Both the position numbers and the translations under genes were made by a program. A stretch of DNA of 55,458 nucleotides from Mycobacterium pinniadriaticum (GTDB lineage: Bacteria; Actinomycetota; Actinomycetes; Mycobacteriales; Mycobacteriaceae), in the NCBI RefSeq assembly GCF_026242045.1, contig NZ_JAPJDO010000036.1, positions 1-55,458 of the forward strand, given 5' to 3'. This document shows positions 16,227 through 25,451 of this stretch, one piece after another; the stretch's first letter is position 1; the number at the start of each line of letters is the position of its first letter. Under the pieces are notes generated by a model, which had not been told where the DNA came from, did not search any database, and saw only the letters and a program-made list of their open reading frames with translations.

Positions 16227-17897
16227 ATGACGACGATCAAGCAGGTATGTCTGGGAATCGCGGTGGCCGGCGTGGTCGCCGGCACCGGTTCGGCGGTCGC
16301 GACCGCGGTGGCCTCCGCCGATTCCGGATCACCGGGCGGGCAGGGCTCGGCCAAGTCGTCGAACTCGACGTCGTCGGGATCGACCGCCCGGTCGCGCAGG
16401 CCGGCCGTCAAGTCCGGCGGCCTGGCCACCGGACCGCGCCGCACCGTGATCAAGGGCGCGCCCAGCGCCGCTGCGACAGGCACACCGGCGCCCGCGGCCA
16501 CGGTGAGCGCCCGAACGGTACGGCGCACCATCACTCCGATGAAACTCGCAGCGGCGCTGCCCCTTCCGGCCCCGATTCCGGCGCCGCCGCTGCCGCTTGC
16601 TCCAGCCGGCAGCGGCGCCACCGGCTACTCCTACCGCGCCCGCAGCGCCAGCGCGACGGTGGTGACCGTCACCAACGACGCGGCCGACCCGACCGATGTC
16701 CACGTGCTGGTGCTCGGCGTGGACGGCACCAACCTGCGCCGGGTCCTGGCCCAGCCCGACATCAACGTGAACTTCATCGACCTGATGAACGACAGTGTCA
16801 CCGGGGTCGCCAGCATCGTCGGGCACACCACGATCTCGAACCCGTCGTGGACCGCGATCCTGACCGGGGCCTGGGACAACCAGACCGGCGTCATCAACAA
16901 CATCTTCAGCGCGGACACCTACGTGAAGTGGCCGACGGTGTTCAACCAGCTCGAGTACTACGACTCCGACATCGACACCATGGCGATCGCGGACTGGGAC
17001 GTCATCACCGATATCGCCGGCGCCGGCCTCTACCCGGCCGACACGGTCACGTTGGTGCCGCAGGTTGCCGGCGACAGCAACTGGTCGCAGACCGACGCCG
17101 AGGTCACCGCGCAGACGGTTGCCGCGATCGAGAGCGGTGATCCGCCGAACTTCCTGTTCTCCTATCTGGTCCAGGTCGACGAGGCCGGCCACCAATACGG
17201 CGGTGCGTCACCGCAATACGCGGAAGCCATCAACCGCACCGACACCAATATCGGCGCGATCATGGACGCGGTGATGAACTCCGGTGAGAACTGGACGGTC
17301 ATCGTCGTCACCGACCACGGCCATCAGCCGCAGCTCGGCTTCGGGCACGGATTCCAGTCTCCCGACGAGACGGCGACGTGGGTGATCGCCTACGGCGCCG
17401 GTTTCGACCCGGGGCAGATGAACCTGTCGTACTCGATCGTCGACGTCACGCCCACCGTCATGGACCTGTTCGGCGGGCCGCCGCCGGCGGGCTCCGACGG
17501 GGTGTCGCTGACGACGCTCGGGTCCAGCCAGGTCGACCCGGCCGATCTGCAGCAGGCACTCCAGGACGCGATCGCCATGAACGGCTGGCCGGATATCGCC
17601 ACCAATGTGGCGCTCAGCGTGCGGACCATCTTCGCCAGCATCCCGTACTTCCTCGATGGCGGCATCAGCAGCCTCACCGCGACGCTGCAGGACATCGCCG
17701 AGGCGAACATCTTCCTGATCAGCCAGCTGGCCGCGGTGTCTGAGGTGGTGGTGCAGGTCGCCGGTGACGCGCTGGTCTCTGCCACCGGAGTCGTCGCCGA
17801 ACTGGTCGCGTGGATGACGGGGGTGGACATCTTCTCACCGGGACATCCGCTGCCCCCGCCACCGGTCGCCACGGAACCGTCCCGCCTGGCGGTCTAA
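16227..17897 (+). CDS. Secreted type I phosphodiesterase / nucleotide pyrophosphatase
   Basis: The product has 556 residues: signal peptide (CLGIAVAGVVAGTGSAVATA), an Ala/Pro/Arg-rich linker to about residue 150, then the alkaline-phosphatase-superfamily core. Metal and nucleophile sites are visible: VLGVDGTNLRR (Asp), ISNPSWTAILTG (the nucleophile Ser/Thr region), QVDEAGHQYGG (Asp, His), VVTDHGHQPQ (Asp, His) and GFGHGF. The ~100-residue C-terminal extension is hydrophobic and not recognised. Upstream are TACTCT, the palindrome CACAGCTGTG and GGAG before ATG 16227. The natural substrate (nucleotide, lipid head group or phosphodiester) cannot be told. Confidence 0.85.
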   Translation: MTTIKQVCLGIAVAGVVAGTGSAVATAVASADSGSPGGQGSAKSSNSTSSGSTARSRRPAVKSGGLATGPRRTVIKGAPSAAATGTPAPAATVSARTVRRTITPMKLAAALPLPAPIPAPPLPLAPAGSGATGYSYRARSASATVVTVTNDAADPTDVHVLVLGVDGTNLRRVLAQPDINVNFIDLMNDSVTGVASIVGHTTISNPSWTAILTGAWDNQTGVINNIFSADTYVKWPTVFNQLEYYDSDIDTMAIADWDVITDIAGAGLYPADTVTLVPQVAGDSNWSQTDAEVTAQTVAAIESGDPPNFLFSYLVQVDEAGHQYGGASPQYAEAINRTDTNIGAIMDAVMNSGENWTVIVVTDHGHQPQLGFGHGFQSPDETATWVIAYGAGFDPGQMNLSYSIVDVTPTVMDLFGGPPPAGSDGVSLTTLGSSQVDPADLQQALQDAIAMNGWPDIATNVALSVRTIFASIPYFLDGGISSLTATLQDIAEANIFLISQLAAVSEVVVQVAGDALVSATGVVAELVAWMTGVDIFSPGHPLPPPPVATEPSRLAV

Positions 17898-17937
17898 CCG
17901 TTCCGGACCCCGACGCCGATAGGCCATACTCGCGTCG

Positions 17938-18795
17938 ATGGGTACCTACGCAGTCACCGGCTCAGCGTCGGGAATGGGGCAGGCCGTCGCGGCGAGGCTG
18001 CTGGCCGACGGCCACACCGTGATCGGTGTCGACGTCCGCGAAGCCGACGTGGTGGCCGACCTGTCGACACCGGCCGGTCGCCGGGCCGCCGCCGAGGCCG
18101 TGCTCGACGCCTGTGGCGGGCGACTCGACGGCGCGGTACTGGCGGCCGGGCTCGGCCCCACCCCGGGCTCGGGGCAGTCGACGCTGATCACCCAGGTCAA
18201 CTATTTCGGCGTGGTGGAGTTGCTGGCGGCGTGGCGGCCCGCGCTGGCGGCCGGTGAACGGGCCAAAGTGGTGGTGTTCTCCAGCAACTCGACGACGACC
18301 ATTCCGGCGATACCGCGCCGTGCGATCCGGGCGCTGCTGGCCGGGGATGGCGACAAGGCCGTGCGGACCCTGCGGATCTTCGGCCGCGCCGCGCCGTCGA
18401 TGGCCTACGGGGCCTCCAAGGTCGCGGTGAGCCGCTGGGTCCGGCGCCACGCGGTGACCCGCGACTGGGCGGGCGCGGGAATCCGGCTCAACGCCATCGC
18501 CCCGGGCGCGATCCTGACACCACTGCTGGAAAAACAGCTGTCCACCCCGGCCGAAGCCAAAGTCATCCGCGCCTTCCCGGTGCCGATCGGTGGATTCGGC
18601 GACGCCGGCAAGCTTGCCGACTGGGTGATCTTCATGCTGTCCGATGCCGCCGATTTCCTCTGCGGCAGTGTGGTATTCGTAGACGGTGGGTCGGACGCGT
18701 ATTTCCGTGCCGATGACTGGCCGACTCCGTTGCCGGCCCGGCGGCTGGCCCCCTACCTGTGGCGTCTCAAACGGTTCACCAGCTTCGCAGAGTGA
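17938..18795 (+). CDS. Short-chain dehydrogenase/reductase
   Basis: The product has 285 residues: cofactor site TGSASGMG (7-14), VLAAG (the NAAG equivalent), catalytic Ser near SSNSTT, and YGASK (Tyr-Lys) near residue 161. An insert, RRAIRALLAGDGDKAVRT, precedes the YxxxK motif. It resembles the 3-alpha-hydroxysteroid dehydrogenase branch of SDRs. ATG 17938 is 7 nt after CATACT (leaderless). Convergent with the acyl-CoA dehydrogenase gene; the substrate is not defined. Confidence 0.88.
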   Translation: MGTYAVTGSASGMGQAVAARLLADGHTVIGVDVREADVVADLSTPAGRRAAAEAVLDACGGRLDGAVLAAGLGPTPGSGQSTLITQVNYFGVVELLAAWRPALAAGERAKVVVFSSNSTTTIPAIPRRAIRALLAGDGDKAVRTLRIFGRAAPSMAYGASKVAVSRWVRRHAVTRDWAGAGIRLNAIAPGAILTPLLEKQLSTPAEAKVIRAFPVPIGGFGDAGKLADWVIFMLSDAADFLCGSVVFVDGGSDAYFRADDWPTPLPARRLAPYLWRLKRFTSFAE

Positions 18796-18810
18796 GCGCC
18801 CAACGCAGCG

Positions 18811-20547
18811 CTACGGACGCATCGCGTACGCGCCGTCGAGCGCCTTCACCTGTTGCCACACCCGATCGAAGCGGTCGGGGTCGCTGACCGGCTTGCGCAC
18901 CGCCGCAAGCGCCCATTCCTGTTGCACCGGAGTCGAACTGGGCTTGCCGTGTAACGCCACCGCATAGGCGGAGAAGTCCCTGACCTGGACATCGAAGATC
19001 TGGTCGGTCAGGTCCGGGTCCAGGCCGCGCAACTCCGCCTGCTCCAGGATCAACTGGCCATACACCACCAGCGTGAACAGATGGCCGACGACCAGCATGA
19101 AGTCGAGGTCGCGCTGCTGCTCGGCATCCGGCGCGGCGGTGGCCAGCAGCTGCTGCAGGGCCCGCGCCTGCTCCAGGAAGCGAGCCACATTGCCGATCGT
19201 CGAAGCCTTTTCATACACCGGAACCCAGTCGGCGAACTGCACCTTCGACGCCCCACGGGCCGGGCCCTGCGACCAGAAGAACACGTCGTCGGCCGGATCG
19301 TCGCGAGTCCCGATCTCCGGGTAGGCCGCGGGACTGAAGAGATAGTTGGGCATGAACTTCAGGATCTGCGCCACGTTGACGTGCACGGTGCCTTCCAGTC
19401 GCGGCAGCGCACCGATCAGGTCCTTGACTTCGGCGAAATAGGTATTGCGTTCGAAGCCCTTGGCGGCCAGCACATCCCACAGCAGCCTGACCACGTTCTC
19501 GCCCTCGGAAGTCACCTTGGCCTTGGTCACCGGATTGAACAGCAGATAGCGGCGGTCGGAGAGGCTGGCGCTGCGGAAGTAGTCGATCGCGCGGTCACTG
19601 AACAGCTTCATCGCGATCAGCCGGGCGTAGGCGTCGACGAAACCGGCCCGCACGTGCGGGAAATCGGTGACCGGGTTGCCGTAGAGGATGCGATTGTTGG
19701 CATGGGTGATCGCCTCGTAGAAAGCGTGCTCACACATCCCGATCGAGGCGGTGCACAGGTTGAACTTGCCGACGTTGACGGTGTTGAGGGCCACCGAGAA
19801 CGCCTCCGGCCCGGTGCACAGGATGTCCTCGGTGTGTACCGGATAGTCGTGCAGCGCAAAGTTGCTCACGAACATCTGGCCGTGCACGACGTTGCCGATG
19901 AGTTCATAGGCGGGATGCGTACTGTCGGCGACGAACCACACGTACCCGTCGGGTCCGTCGACGTCGGCGCGGCGGGAGAACACCGACACCATGCCCGCCA
20001 CGTTGCCGTTGCCGATGTAGTACTTCTGACCGGTCGCGCGAAAGACGACCCCCTCGTCGTCGGTCGCGGGTGTCAGGATCATGTCGGTGTTGTAGATGTC
20101 GGCACCGTGGTCACGTTCGGACAACGCGAAGGCCATCACGCCGCCGCCGTCGAGTTGCTCGGCGGCGCGTTGCTTGGCTTTGACGTTGTCGCTCTGCCAG
20201 ATCGGGCCGAGCCCCAGGATGGTGACCTGCTCGGCGTACCAGTACGCCAGGCCGTAGAAGCCGAGGATCTCGCTGAGCGCGGCGTTGCGGGAGGTGTCCC
20301 AGCGTTTGTCGTCGTCGCCGAGACCGTACTCCGACGGGGTGAGGAAGGTCGCGAAGATCCGCTCACGCTTGATGAATTCCAGGAAGTCCGACACCCAGGC
20401 CGCATCCAGGTGGTCGTGCAACAACCTGGCCTTCCCGCGCTCCTCGAACCAGGCGATCAGCGCCCGCAGCCGACGCCGGGTCTGCGGATCGAACTGTCGC
20501 GGGTCGTAGGTGTTCGGATTGAACAGCAGCCCGCCGGCGTCCGTCAT
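18811..20547 (-). CDS. Acyl-CoA dehydrogenase/oxidase-like flavoprotein
   Basis: The product has 578 residues. It has an acyl-CoA dehydrogenase fold: N-terminal helices, the beta-domain block GVMAFALSERDHGADIYNTD (flavin/substrate site), GQKYYIGNGNVAGMVSV, and C-terminal helices from about residue 290 (NLCTASIGMCEHAFYEAI). It is longer than a 380-residue FadE, closer to very-long-chain or acyl-CoA-oxidase-like forms. ATG 20547 has GGGAGGG upstream; the longer frame to 20787 is rejected. FadE-type enzymes pass electrons to the ETF and then to EtfD, which is also encoded in this window. Confidence 0.85.
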   Translation of the reverse strand: MTDAGGLLFNPNTYDPRQFDPQTRRRLRALIAWFEERGKARLLHDHLDAAWVSDFLEFIKRERIFATFLTPSEYGLGDDDKRWDTSRNAALSEILGFYGLAYWYAEQVTILGLGPIWQSDNVKAKQRAAEQLDGGGVMAFALSERDHGADIYNTDMILTPATDDEGVVFRATGQKYYIGNGNVAGMVSVFSRRADVDGPDGYVWFVADSTHPAYELIGNVVHGQMFVSNFALHDYPVHTEDILCTGPEAFSVALNTVNVGKFNLCTASIGMCEHAFYEAITHANNRILYGNPVTDFPHVRAGFVDAYARLIAMKLFSDRAIDYFRSASLSDRRYLLFNPVTKAKVTSEGENVVRLLWDVLAAKGFERNTYFAEVKDLIGALPRLEGTVHVNVAQILKFMPNYLFSPAAYPEIGTRDDPADDVFFWSQGPARGASKVQFADWVPVYEKASTIGNVARFLEQARALQQLLATAAPDAEQQRDLDFMLVVGHLFTLVVYGQLILEQAELRGLDPDLTDQIFDVQVRDFSAYAVALHGKPSSTPVQQEWALAAVRKPVSDPDRFDRVWQQVKALDGAYAMRP

Positions 20548-20701
20548 GGCGTGCCCTCCCGTCGTTGAGGCGTCGAATCTAACGCGATCGTGGGCACCGG
20601 ATGCCGGTTTGCGGGATGCCGGCCAGGCACCGCCCCGCGAGTCACTGGAGTCACTTCCGTCACTGGTTGCGTACCCTGACATTCGACGGCGGGAGTTCGG
20701 T

Positions 20702-21250
20702 GTGCGGATATCCAACGGCGTGAGGGCCGGTGTGGCGGTGGTGTGGCTGGTGGCCGCCGGGGCGCTGGGGGCCGGATGCAGCAACACCGTCGACGGCGCC
20801 GCCCAGTGCCCCGGCTGTGGTCAGGGCGGCGAGCCGGGCTTCCCCACCACCAAGCCGACCGTGTCGCCGCCGACGTCGTCAGTCACTCCAACCCTGCCCC
20901 CTCCAGGCGGACAGACACTGGCCCCCAGCGACACCGGCTACGTCTACATCGAGACGAAGTCGGGCCTGACCCGCTGCCAGATCAACGCTCGGACGGTCGG
21001 CTGCGAATCGGACTTCACCAACCCGCCCGTCGTCGACGGCGCCCCCGCCAACGGGGTCGAGGTGACCGCCAGCGGCAGCGTCCGCTGGATCGTCGGCAAC
21101 CTGGGCGACATCCCGACCACCCAACTCGACTACACGACATACCACGCGGTCGGCTGGACCATCGACGCCAGCAGCGACGGAACCCGGTTCACCAACGACG
21201 GCACCGGCCACGGACTCTTCATCAGCACCGAAGGGGTCGAGGTTTTCTAA
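20702..21250 (+). CDS. Lipoprotein, LpqJ-like by position
   Basis: The product has 182 residues. The signal ends in the lipobox LGAGC, so the protein is probably lipid-anchored. It has a Pro/Thr linker, then a soluble domain of about 110 residues with two cysteines (TRCQINARTVGCESDF) and ends FISTEGVEVF. GTG 20702 has GGGAG upstream. In M. tuberculosis the lipoprotein lpqJ lies just beyond iniC; this gene has a comparable place and size, but two oxidoreductase and membrane genes intervene, so orthology is only suggested. It is 10 bp ahead of the LLM gene. Confidence 0.75.
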   Translation: MRISNGVRAGVAVVWLVAAGALGAGCSNTVDGAAQCPGCGQGGEPGFPTTKPTVSPPTSSVTPTLPPPGGQTLAPSDTGYVYIETKSGLTRCQINARTVGCESDFTNPPVVDGAPANGVEVTASGSVRWIVGNLGDIPTTQLDYTTYHAVGWTIDASSDGTRFTNDGTGHGLFISTEGVEVF

Positions 21251-21260
21251 GCTGGCGTCC

Positions 21261-22193
21261 ATGGATTTCCGTGTCTTCGTCGAACCCCAGCAGGGCGCCA
21301 GCTACGCCGACCAGCTCGCGGTGGCCCAGGCCGCCGAATCCCTCGGCTACTCAGCGTTTTTCCGCTCCGACCACTATGTCGCGATGAGCGGAGACGGGCT
21401 GCCCGGGCCCACCGACTCCTGGGTGACGCTGGCCGGCATCGCGCGGGAGACGTCCACGATTCGGCTCGGCACGCTGGTCACCTCCGCGACATTCCGTCAT
21501 CCCGGACCGCTGGCGATCTCGGTGGCACAGGTGGACGCGATGAGTTCGGGCCGGGTCGACCTCGGGATCGGTGCGGGCTGGTTCGCCGAAGAACACCTCG
21601 CCTACGCGATCCCGTTCCCGCCGCTGGGCGAGCGGTTCGAGCGACTCGGCGAGCAGCTCGACATCATCACCGGGCTATGGACCACCCCGGCGGGCCAGAC
21701 CTTCGACTACGACGGCGCCCACTACACCGTCAAGGACTCCCCCGCGCTGCCCAAGCCGGTTCAGGACCCCCATCCGCCGATCATCATCGGCGGCAACGGC
21801 GCCAAGCGCACCCCCGCGCTGGCCGCGCGGTTCGCCGCCGAGTACAACCTGGCGTTCCCGGCTCTGGACTTCGTCGGCCCGCAGATCGGCAGGGTGCGCG
21901 CCGCGCTGCAGGAGGCCGGCCGCGCGCCCGACGGGATCGTCTATTCGGCGGCGTTCGTGGTGTGCGCCGGACGCGACGGCGCCGAGATCGGCCGCCGGGC
22001 ACAGGCGATATCCAGGGAGGTCGACGAGCTGCGCACCAACACTCCGCTGGTCGGGACGCCCGCCGAAATCGTCGACCAGATGGGACCTTTCATCGAGGCG
22101 GGTGTGCAGCGGGTGTATCTGCAGCTGTTGGATCTGGCCGATCTCGACCACATCGAATTGTTCGCCAGCGAGGTGGTCCGCCAGCTCGCCTGA
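21261..22193 (+). CDS. LLM-class F420-dependent oxidoreductase (TIGR03560-like)
   Basis: The product has 310 residues. Its luciferase-like barrel includes DFRVFVEPQQGASYADQLAV, RSDHYVAMSG, IRLGTLVTSATFRHPG, VDLGIGAGWFAEEH, and IIIGGNGAKRTPALAARFA. It follows the lipoprotein gene by 10 bp and is probably cotranscribed with it. F420 use is inferred from family; the substrate is unknown. Confidence 0.88.
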   Translation: MDFRVFVEPQQGASYADQLAVAQAAESLGYSAFFRSDHYVAMSGDGLPGPTDSWVTLAGIARETSTIRLGTLVTSATFRHPGPLAISVAQVDAMSSGRVDLGIGAGWFAEEHLAYAIPFPPLGERFERLGEQLDIITGLWTTPAGQTFDYDGAHYTVKDSPALPKPVQDPHPPIIIGGNGAKRTPALAARFAAEYNLAFPALDFVGPQIGRVRAALQEAGRAPDGIVYSAAFVVCAGRDGAEIGRRAQAISREVDELRTNTPLVGTPAEIVDQMGPFIEAGVQRVYLQLLDLADLDHIELFASEVVRQLA

Positions 22194-22241
22194 TTGCGGA
22201 ATGCTGCATCGGCCCTGGCGAGCCCTTTAGCATGGGTAGCC

Positions 22242-22892
22242 ATGCGGAAGCAGGACCCCGCTGGGGGGGAAGTCGACGAGGCTGCCACGCCCGTCCCTTT
22301 CGGGGATCCGTTCGGCCCCTATCCCGAGGAGCCCTACCCGGGTTCCGTGCTGGCGGCCGAAGCACCGACCGAGGCGCCGCCGAAATCCGCCACGACCTCC
22401 CGCGACGACGACCAGGATCCGCCGACCGACCCCGCGCTGCCCGCCGTCGTCCTCGAGGAGGGTTTCGACCCGTTCGCCCCCGACGCGTTCTGGTTTCCAG
22501 AACGGCCCTGGTATCGCAAGAAGCAGGCGACGCTTGCCATGGGCGCCATCGGTGCGGCGGTGGTGGCGATCGTGGTCGCGGCGGTCCTGCTCGCCTCGCT
22601 GGACGGCGGTGACGACGGCCGCTCCAAGAACAACCCCTCGGCGACGACCAGCGCACCGACGACCACCGCTTTGACCAGTTCACGGCCGCCCGAACCGCCA
22701 CCACCGCCACCACCACCACCGGAGAGTCCGCCGTCGGCGCAGACTCAGGGCACCTGGGCGCCGCGGTATCCCCAGTACCCGCAGAACAACGGCGGCCGTC
22801 CTCACGTCACCACTCCGCAGACCAGGCCGCCCCAGATCAGCGTCCGCCCCAGCCACCGACCGGCATTCCCGGGCCAGCCCGGCGAGAACTGA
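22242..22892 (+). CDS. Single-pass membrane protein with PWYR motif (ini locus)
   Basis: The product has 216 residues. A cytoplasmic acidic, Pro-rich N-terminus of about 90 residues leads to RPWYRKKQ, then one helix (AIGAAVVAIVVAAVLLASL), then a Thr/Pro-rich and Pro-Pro extracytoplasmic tail. ATG 22242 follows TAGCAT by 8 nt (leaderless). The motif PWYR directly before the helix is shared with the genes at 22911, 25005 and 29398. No known domain is recognised. Confidence 0.7.
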   Translation: MRKQDPAGGEVDEAATPVPFGDPFGPYPEEPYPGSVLAAEAPTEAPPKSATTSRDDDQDPPTDPALPAVVLEEGFDPFAPDAFWFPERPWYRKKQATLAMGAIGAAVVAIVVAAVLLASLDGGDDGRSKNNPSATTSAPTTTALTSSRPPEPPPPPPPPPESPPSAQTQGTWAPRYPQYPQNNGGRPHVTTPQTRPPQISVRPSHRPAFPGQPGEN

Positions 22893-22910
22893 CCGTTACT
22901 ATCGGAACCC

Positions 22911-23468
22911 GTGGCACGTGACGGTTCCGACGACCCGAACAACTACTCCGACACTGACCCGACGCAGTACGCGAACTACGGCGGCACCGGCGGTGAGGCC
23001 TACAGCGACTACCAGCAGCCCGGCTACGGCGCCTACCCTCCGCCCGAACCCACCCCGTGGTATCGGAAGCCGGCGGCGCTGGTCGGCCTCGGGGTGCTGA
23101 CCGCGATCATCCTGGCCTTTCTCGTCTACGCCATGGTGAAGTTCACCGGCAGCGGCGGGTCGGGCCCGGCCACCACGACGTCCCCGGCGACCCCCACCAC
23201 GGCGACATCGGTGACGGTCGTCCCTGGGCCCGGCGGCACCACCCAGACGGTGACGGTGTCCCCGACCGAGACCCCGACTTCCGAAGAACCCACCACCACA
23301 ACGACGGAGTCGCCGGTCACCACGACCACCGAAGCCCCGTCGACCAGCACCAGCACCAGCACCAGCACCAGCACCTCGGTGAGCACGGTTACCGAGACGG
23401 TGACCTCGACGCAGCGAGTGCTGCCGACGTTCCCGCTGCCGCGCCCGGGCGGCGGTGGCGGCGAGTAG
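22911..23468 (+). CDS. Single-pass membrane protein with PWYR motif and Thr/Ser-rich tail
   Basis: The product has 185 residues: a Tyr/Gly/Asn-rich N-terminus of about 45 residues, TPWYRKPA, one helix (LVGLGVLTAIILAFLVYAMV), then a Thr/Ser/Pro repeat tail including a run of ST dipeptides and a Gly-rich end. GTG 22911 follows TACTAT by 8 nt. It ends 3 bp from the end of iniC, convergent. Function is unknown; the position argues for an envelope role with the Ini proteins. Confidence 0.7.
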   Translation: MARDGSDDPNNYSDTDPTQYANYGGTGGEAYSDYQQPGYGAYPPPEPTPWYRKPAALVGLGVLTAIILAFLVYAMVKFTGSGGSGPATTTSPATPTTATSVTVVPGPGGTTQTVTVSPTETPTSEEPTTTTTESPVTTTTEAPSTSTSTSTSTSTSVSTVTETVTSTQRVLPTFPLPRPGGGGGE

Positions 23469-23471
23469 CCG

Positions 23472-24947
23472 TCAGCTGGCGTACATCGCGACCAGCGCCT
23501 CGGCGCTGCGCACGGCGCCCCGGCACGCCCGGGTGGTGAACGGGTCGTTGAGCGGGTGTTCCGAGCGGCGGCGCCAGCGAAGCGCGGCGGCGAAGGCGGC
23601 CCGTGGCCCGTCGTCGGGGGTTTCGGCGGTCAGGCCGAGCCTGCTCGCCGGGTCGGTCCCGGACCCGCCGATGATACGGCGCAGCGACACCATCTCGTCG
23701 TCAGTCAAAGTCGTTGGGCGCGAACGAAGTTGACTGAGCAGGCGAAGTTCTTCGAAGGCGTGGGTGTCGGCCAGCAACGGGTCGATGTCGGCGATGATGT
23801 ACGGCGTCGCCGTGATGGGATGCCGCTCGACGAACCGGCGCAGCGTGACCAGCGCGGTGTGCGCCTTGAGCAGCTCCGATCGCTGCGCGAACTGCTGGTC
23901 GATCACGTCACGCAGCGCGACCAGCCCGCTGCGTTCCAGCAGCTCGTCGGCCAGTCGAACGGAATCGCTGACCCCCGAGCGCAGTACCGCGATGGAGATC
24001 CGGATCCCGAACATGCCGAACCGGTCCAGTAGTTGCGCCCGGGTCGGCGCGTCGACCGGCAGTGCGCTGTCCGCGCGGACGAATCGGTCGACGGAAAGCA
24101 TCGCCTTGTTCAGCTCGCCCACGTCGACGGCCGCCAGTTTCTCCAGCGCCGCGAACTCGCTCTGCCGCAGCGTGCGTGCGGTCAGCGCCAACAATCCCGA
24201 GACCGGCACCACCGCCTGGCAGATGCCGGTCCGGTCCAGCTCGCTGGTGAATCGCTGCGCGACGTCCTTGGCCGACAGCATCGCGTCGAGACGGCCGGCG
24301 CCGATCTCGTCGGCCCGCGACGCCACCCCGATCACACCGAGGGCCCCGGAAGAACCGCCGACCAGCTCGCCGATCTGCTGGAGCAGGGCGATGTCGGCGG
24401 CATTGAGCGTGCGCAGCAGAAATACCACCGCGTCGACCCGGGGCACGCCGTCCTCGGGCACCAGCAGCCGCAACGTGCGTTCGGAGACGTCCCGCGACAG
24501 CGAGGAGGTGCCGGGGGTGTCGATGATCGTGGCGTCGATCAGCTCGGCGGCCGGCCACTCCACGTCGAGGTCGACGATGTCGTTGGCGTCGAGGCGACCG
24601 AAGTCGAAGGTCAGGCCACCGTCGCGGGCGATCGGCACGTTCGAGCGCCGCCCACCGACGTGGTTGGCGGTGACCTTCGGGATCGGCCCGTGCCGAAACC
24701 ACGTGACGATGCGGGTGGCCTCGGTGGCATCGGTGGGCGCGATACTCTCCCCCACCAGGGCGTTGACCAGGGTGGACTTACCTGCCTTGAGGGTGCCGGC
24801 CAATGCGATGCGAATGGGCTGGTTGAGCCGTCCGGCGATGCGGTCCAGTTCGCCCCACACATCGGGCCGCTCGCGGTAGGCCGGTTCGCCCTGGTATGCG
24901 CGACGGGTGCCGCTCAGGATGGCGCGAACCTGATCGCTGGTGCTCAT
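23472..24947 (-). CDS. iniC: Dynamin-like GTPase IniC
   Basis: The product has 491 residues, the same size as M. tuberculosis IniC. GTPase motifs are G1 GTLKAGKST (residues about 51-59), G3 DTPG (IIDTPGTSS) and G4-like SRADE. The C-terminal two-thirds is helical, as in bacterial dynamin-like proteins. IniC works with IniA in envelope and membrane maintenance and is induced by cell-wall inhibitors such as isoniazid. Here it does not directly follow iniA: a gene on the other strand (25005-25451) lies between, and TAGACT sits 9 nt before ATG 24947. It may thus have its own promoter. Confidence 0.9.
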   Translation of the reverse strand: MSTSDQVRAILSGTRRAYQGEPAYRERPDVWGELDRIAGRLNQPIRIALAGTLKAGKSTLVNALVGESIAPTDATEATRIVTWFRHGPIPKVTANHVGGRRSNVPIARDGGLTFDFGRLDANDIVDLDVEWPAAELIDATIIDTPGTSSLSRDVSERTLRLLVPEDGVPRVDAVVFLLRTLNAADIALLQQIGELVGGSSGALGVIGVASRADEIGAGRLDAMLSAKDVAQRFTSELDRTGICQAVVPVSGLLALTARTLRQSEFAALEKLAAVDVGELNKAMLSVDRFVRADSALPVDAPTRAQLLDRFGMFGIRISIAVLRSGVSDSVRLADELLERSGLVALRDVIDQQFAQRSELLKAHTALVTLRRFVERHPITATPYIIADIDPLLADTHAFEELRLLSQLRSRPTTLTDDEMVSLRRIIGGSGTDPASRLGLTAETPDDGPRAAFAAALRWRRRSEHPLNDPFTTRACRGAVRSAEALVAMYAS

Positions 24948-25004
24948 CGAACGACGAGTCTACGGTTCGGCGGGTCGCGCGCATCGCAGCTAGGATCAGC
25001 CGCC

Positions 25005-25451
25005 ATGCCCCAGCAGACGACGACGCCGTGGTATCGCACGTCGGCCGCCACCTCCGCGGCGGGGCTGCTCGGCCTGGCCCTGATTGCGATCCTCGTCTAC
25101 GCCGTGATCACGATGTCGAGCAAGTGGAGCTCGCCGGAAAGCGATACTGTGCTGCCGCCGGGCACGCATCTGCCCGAGCCGCCCCATGTCGTGGGCAAGT
25201 CCTCCTCGTCGACGTCCACGTCCTACCCCAACGTGCGGCTGTCGACCACCGACATCGGGCTTCCCGGCGAGAGCACAACGACCAGCGGCACGCCATCGTC
25301 AAGCGTCGATCCCGAAGCTGATATCCCGCCCTCGGAGCGGGTGGCCCCGACGTTCCCGGGAACCTTCCCGACCCGCGTCACCAATCCGCCCGGGCCGCGC
25401 ACCAATCGCTCCGGGCCCCGTCTCAACGAGACTCGGACGGCCTCGCCCTAG
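25005..25451 (+). CDS. Single-pass membrane protein with PWYR motif, between iniA and iniC
   Basis: The product has 148 residues: a short start MPQQTTTPWYRTSAA, one helix (GLLGLALIAILVYAVITM), then a Ser/Thr/Pro-rich outside tail ending in an Arg/Asn-rich segment. ATG 25005 follows TAGGAT (24991-24996) by 8 nt. It is divergent from iniC (57 bp between starts) and overlaps the 3' end of iniA by 29 bp. It is absent at this place in the M. tuberculosis iniBAC operon as I know it. Confidence 0.7.
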   Translation: MPQQTTTPWYRTSAATSAAGLLGLALIAILVYAVITMSSKWSSPESDTVLPPGTHLPEPPHVVGKSSSSTSTSYPNVRLSTTDIGLPGESTTTSGTPSSSVDPEADIPPSERVAPTFPGTFPTRVTNPPGPRTNRSGPRLNETRTASP

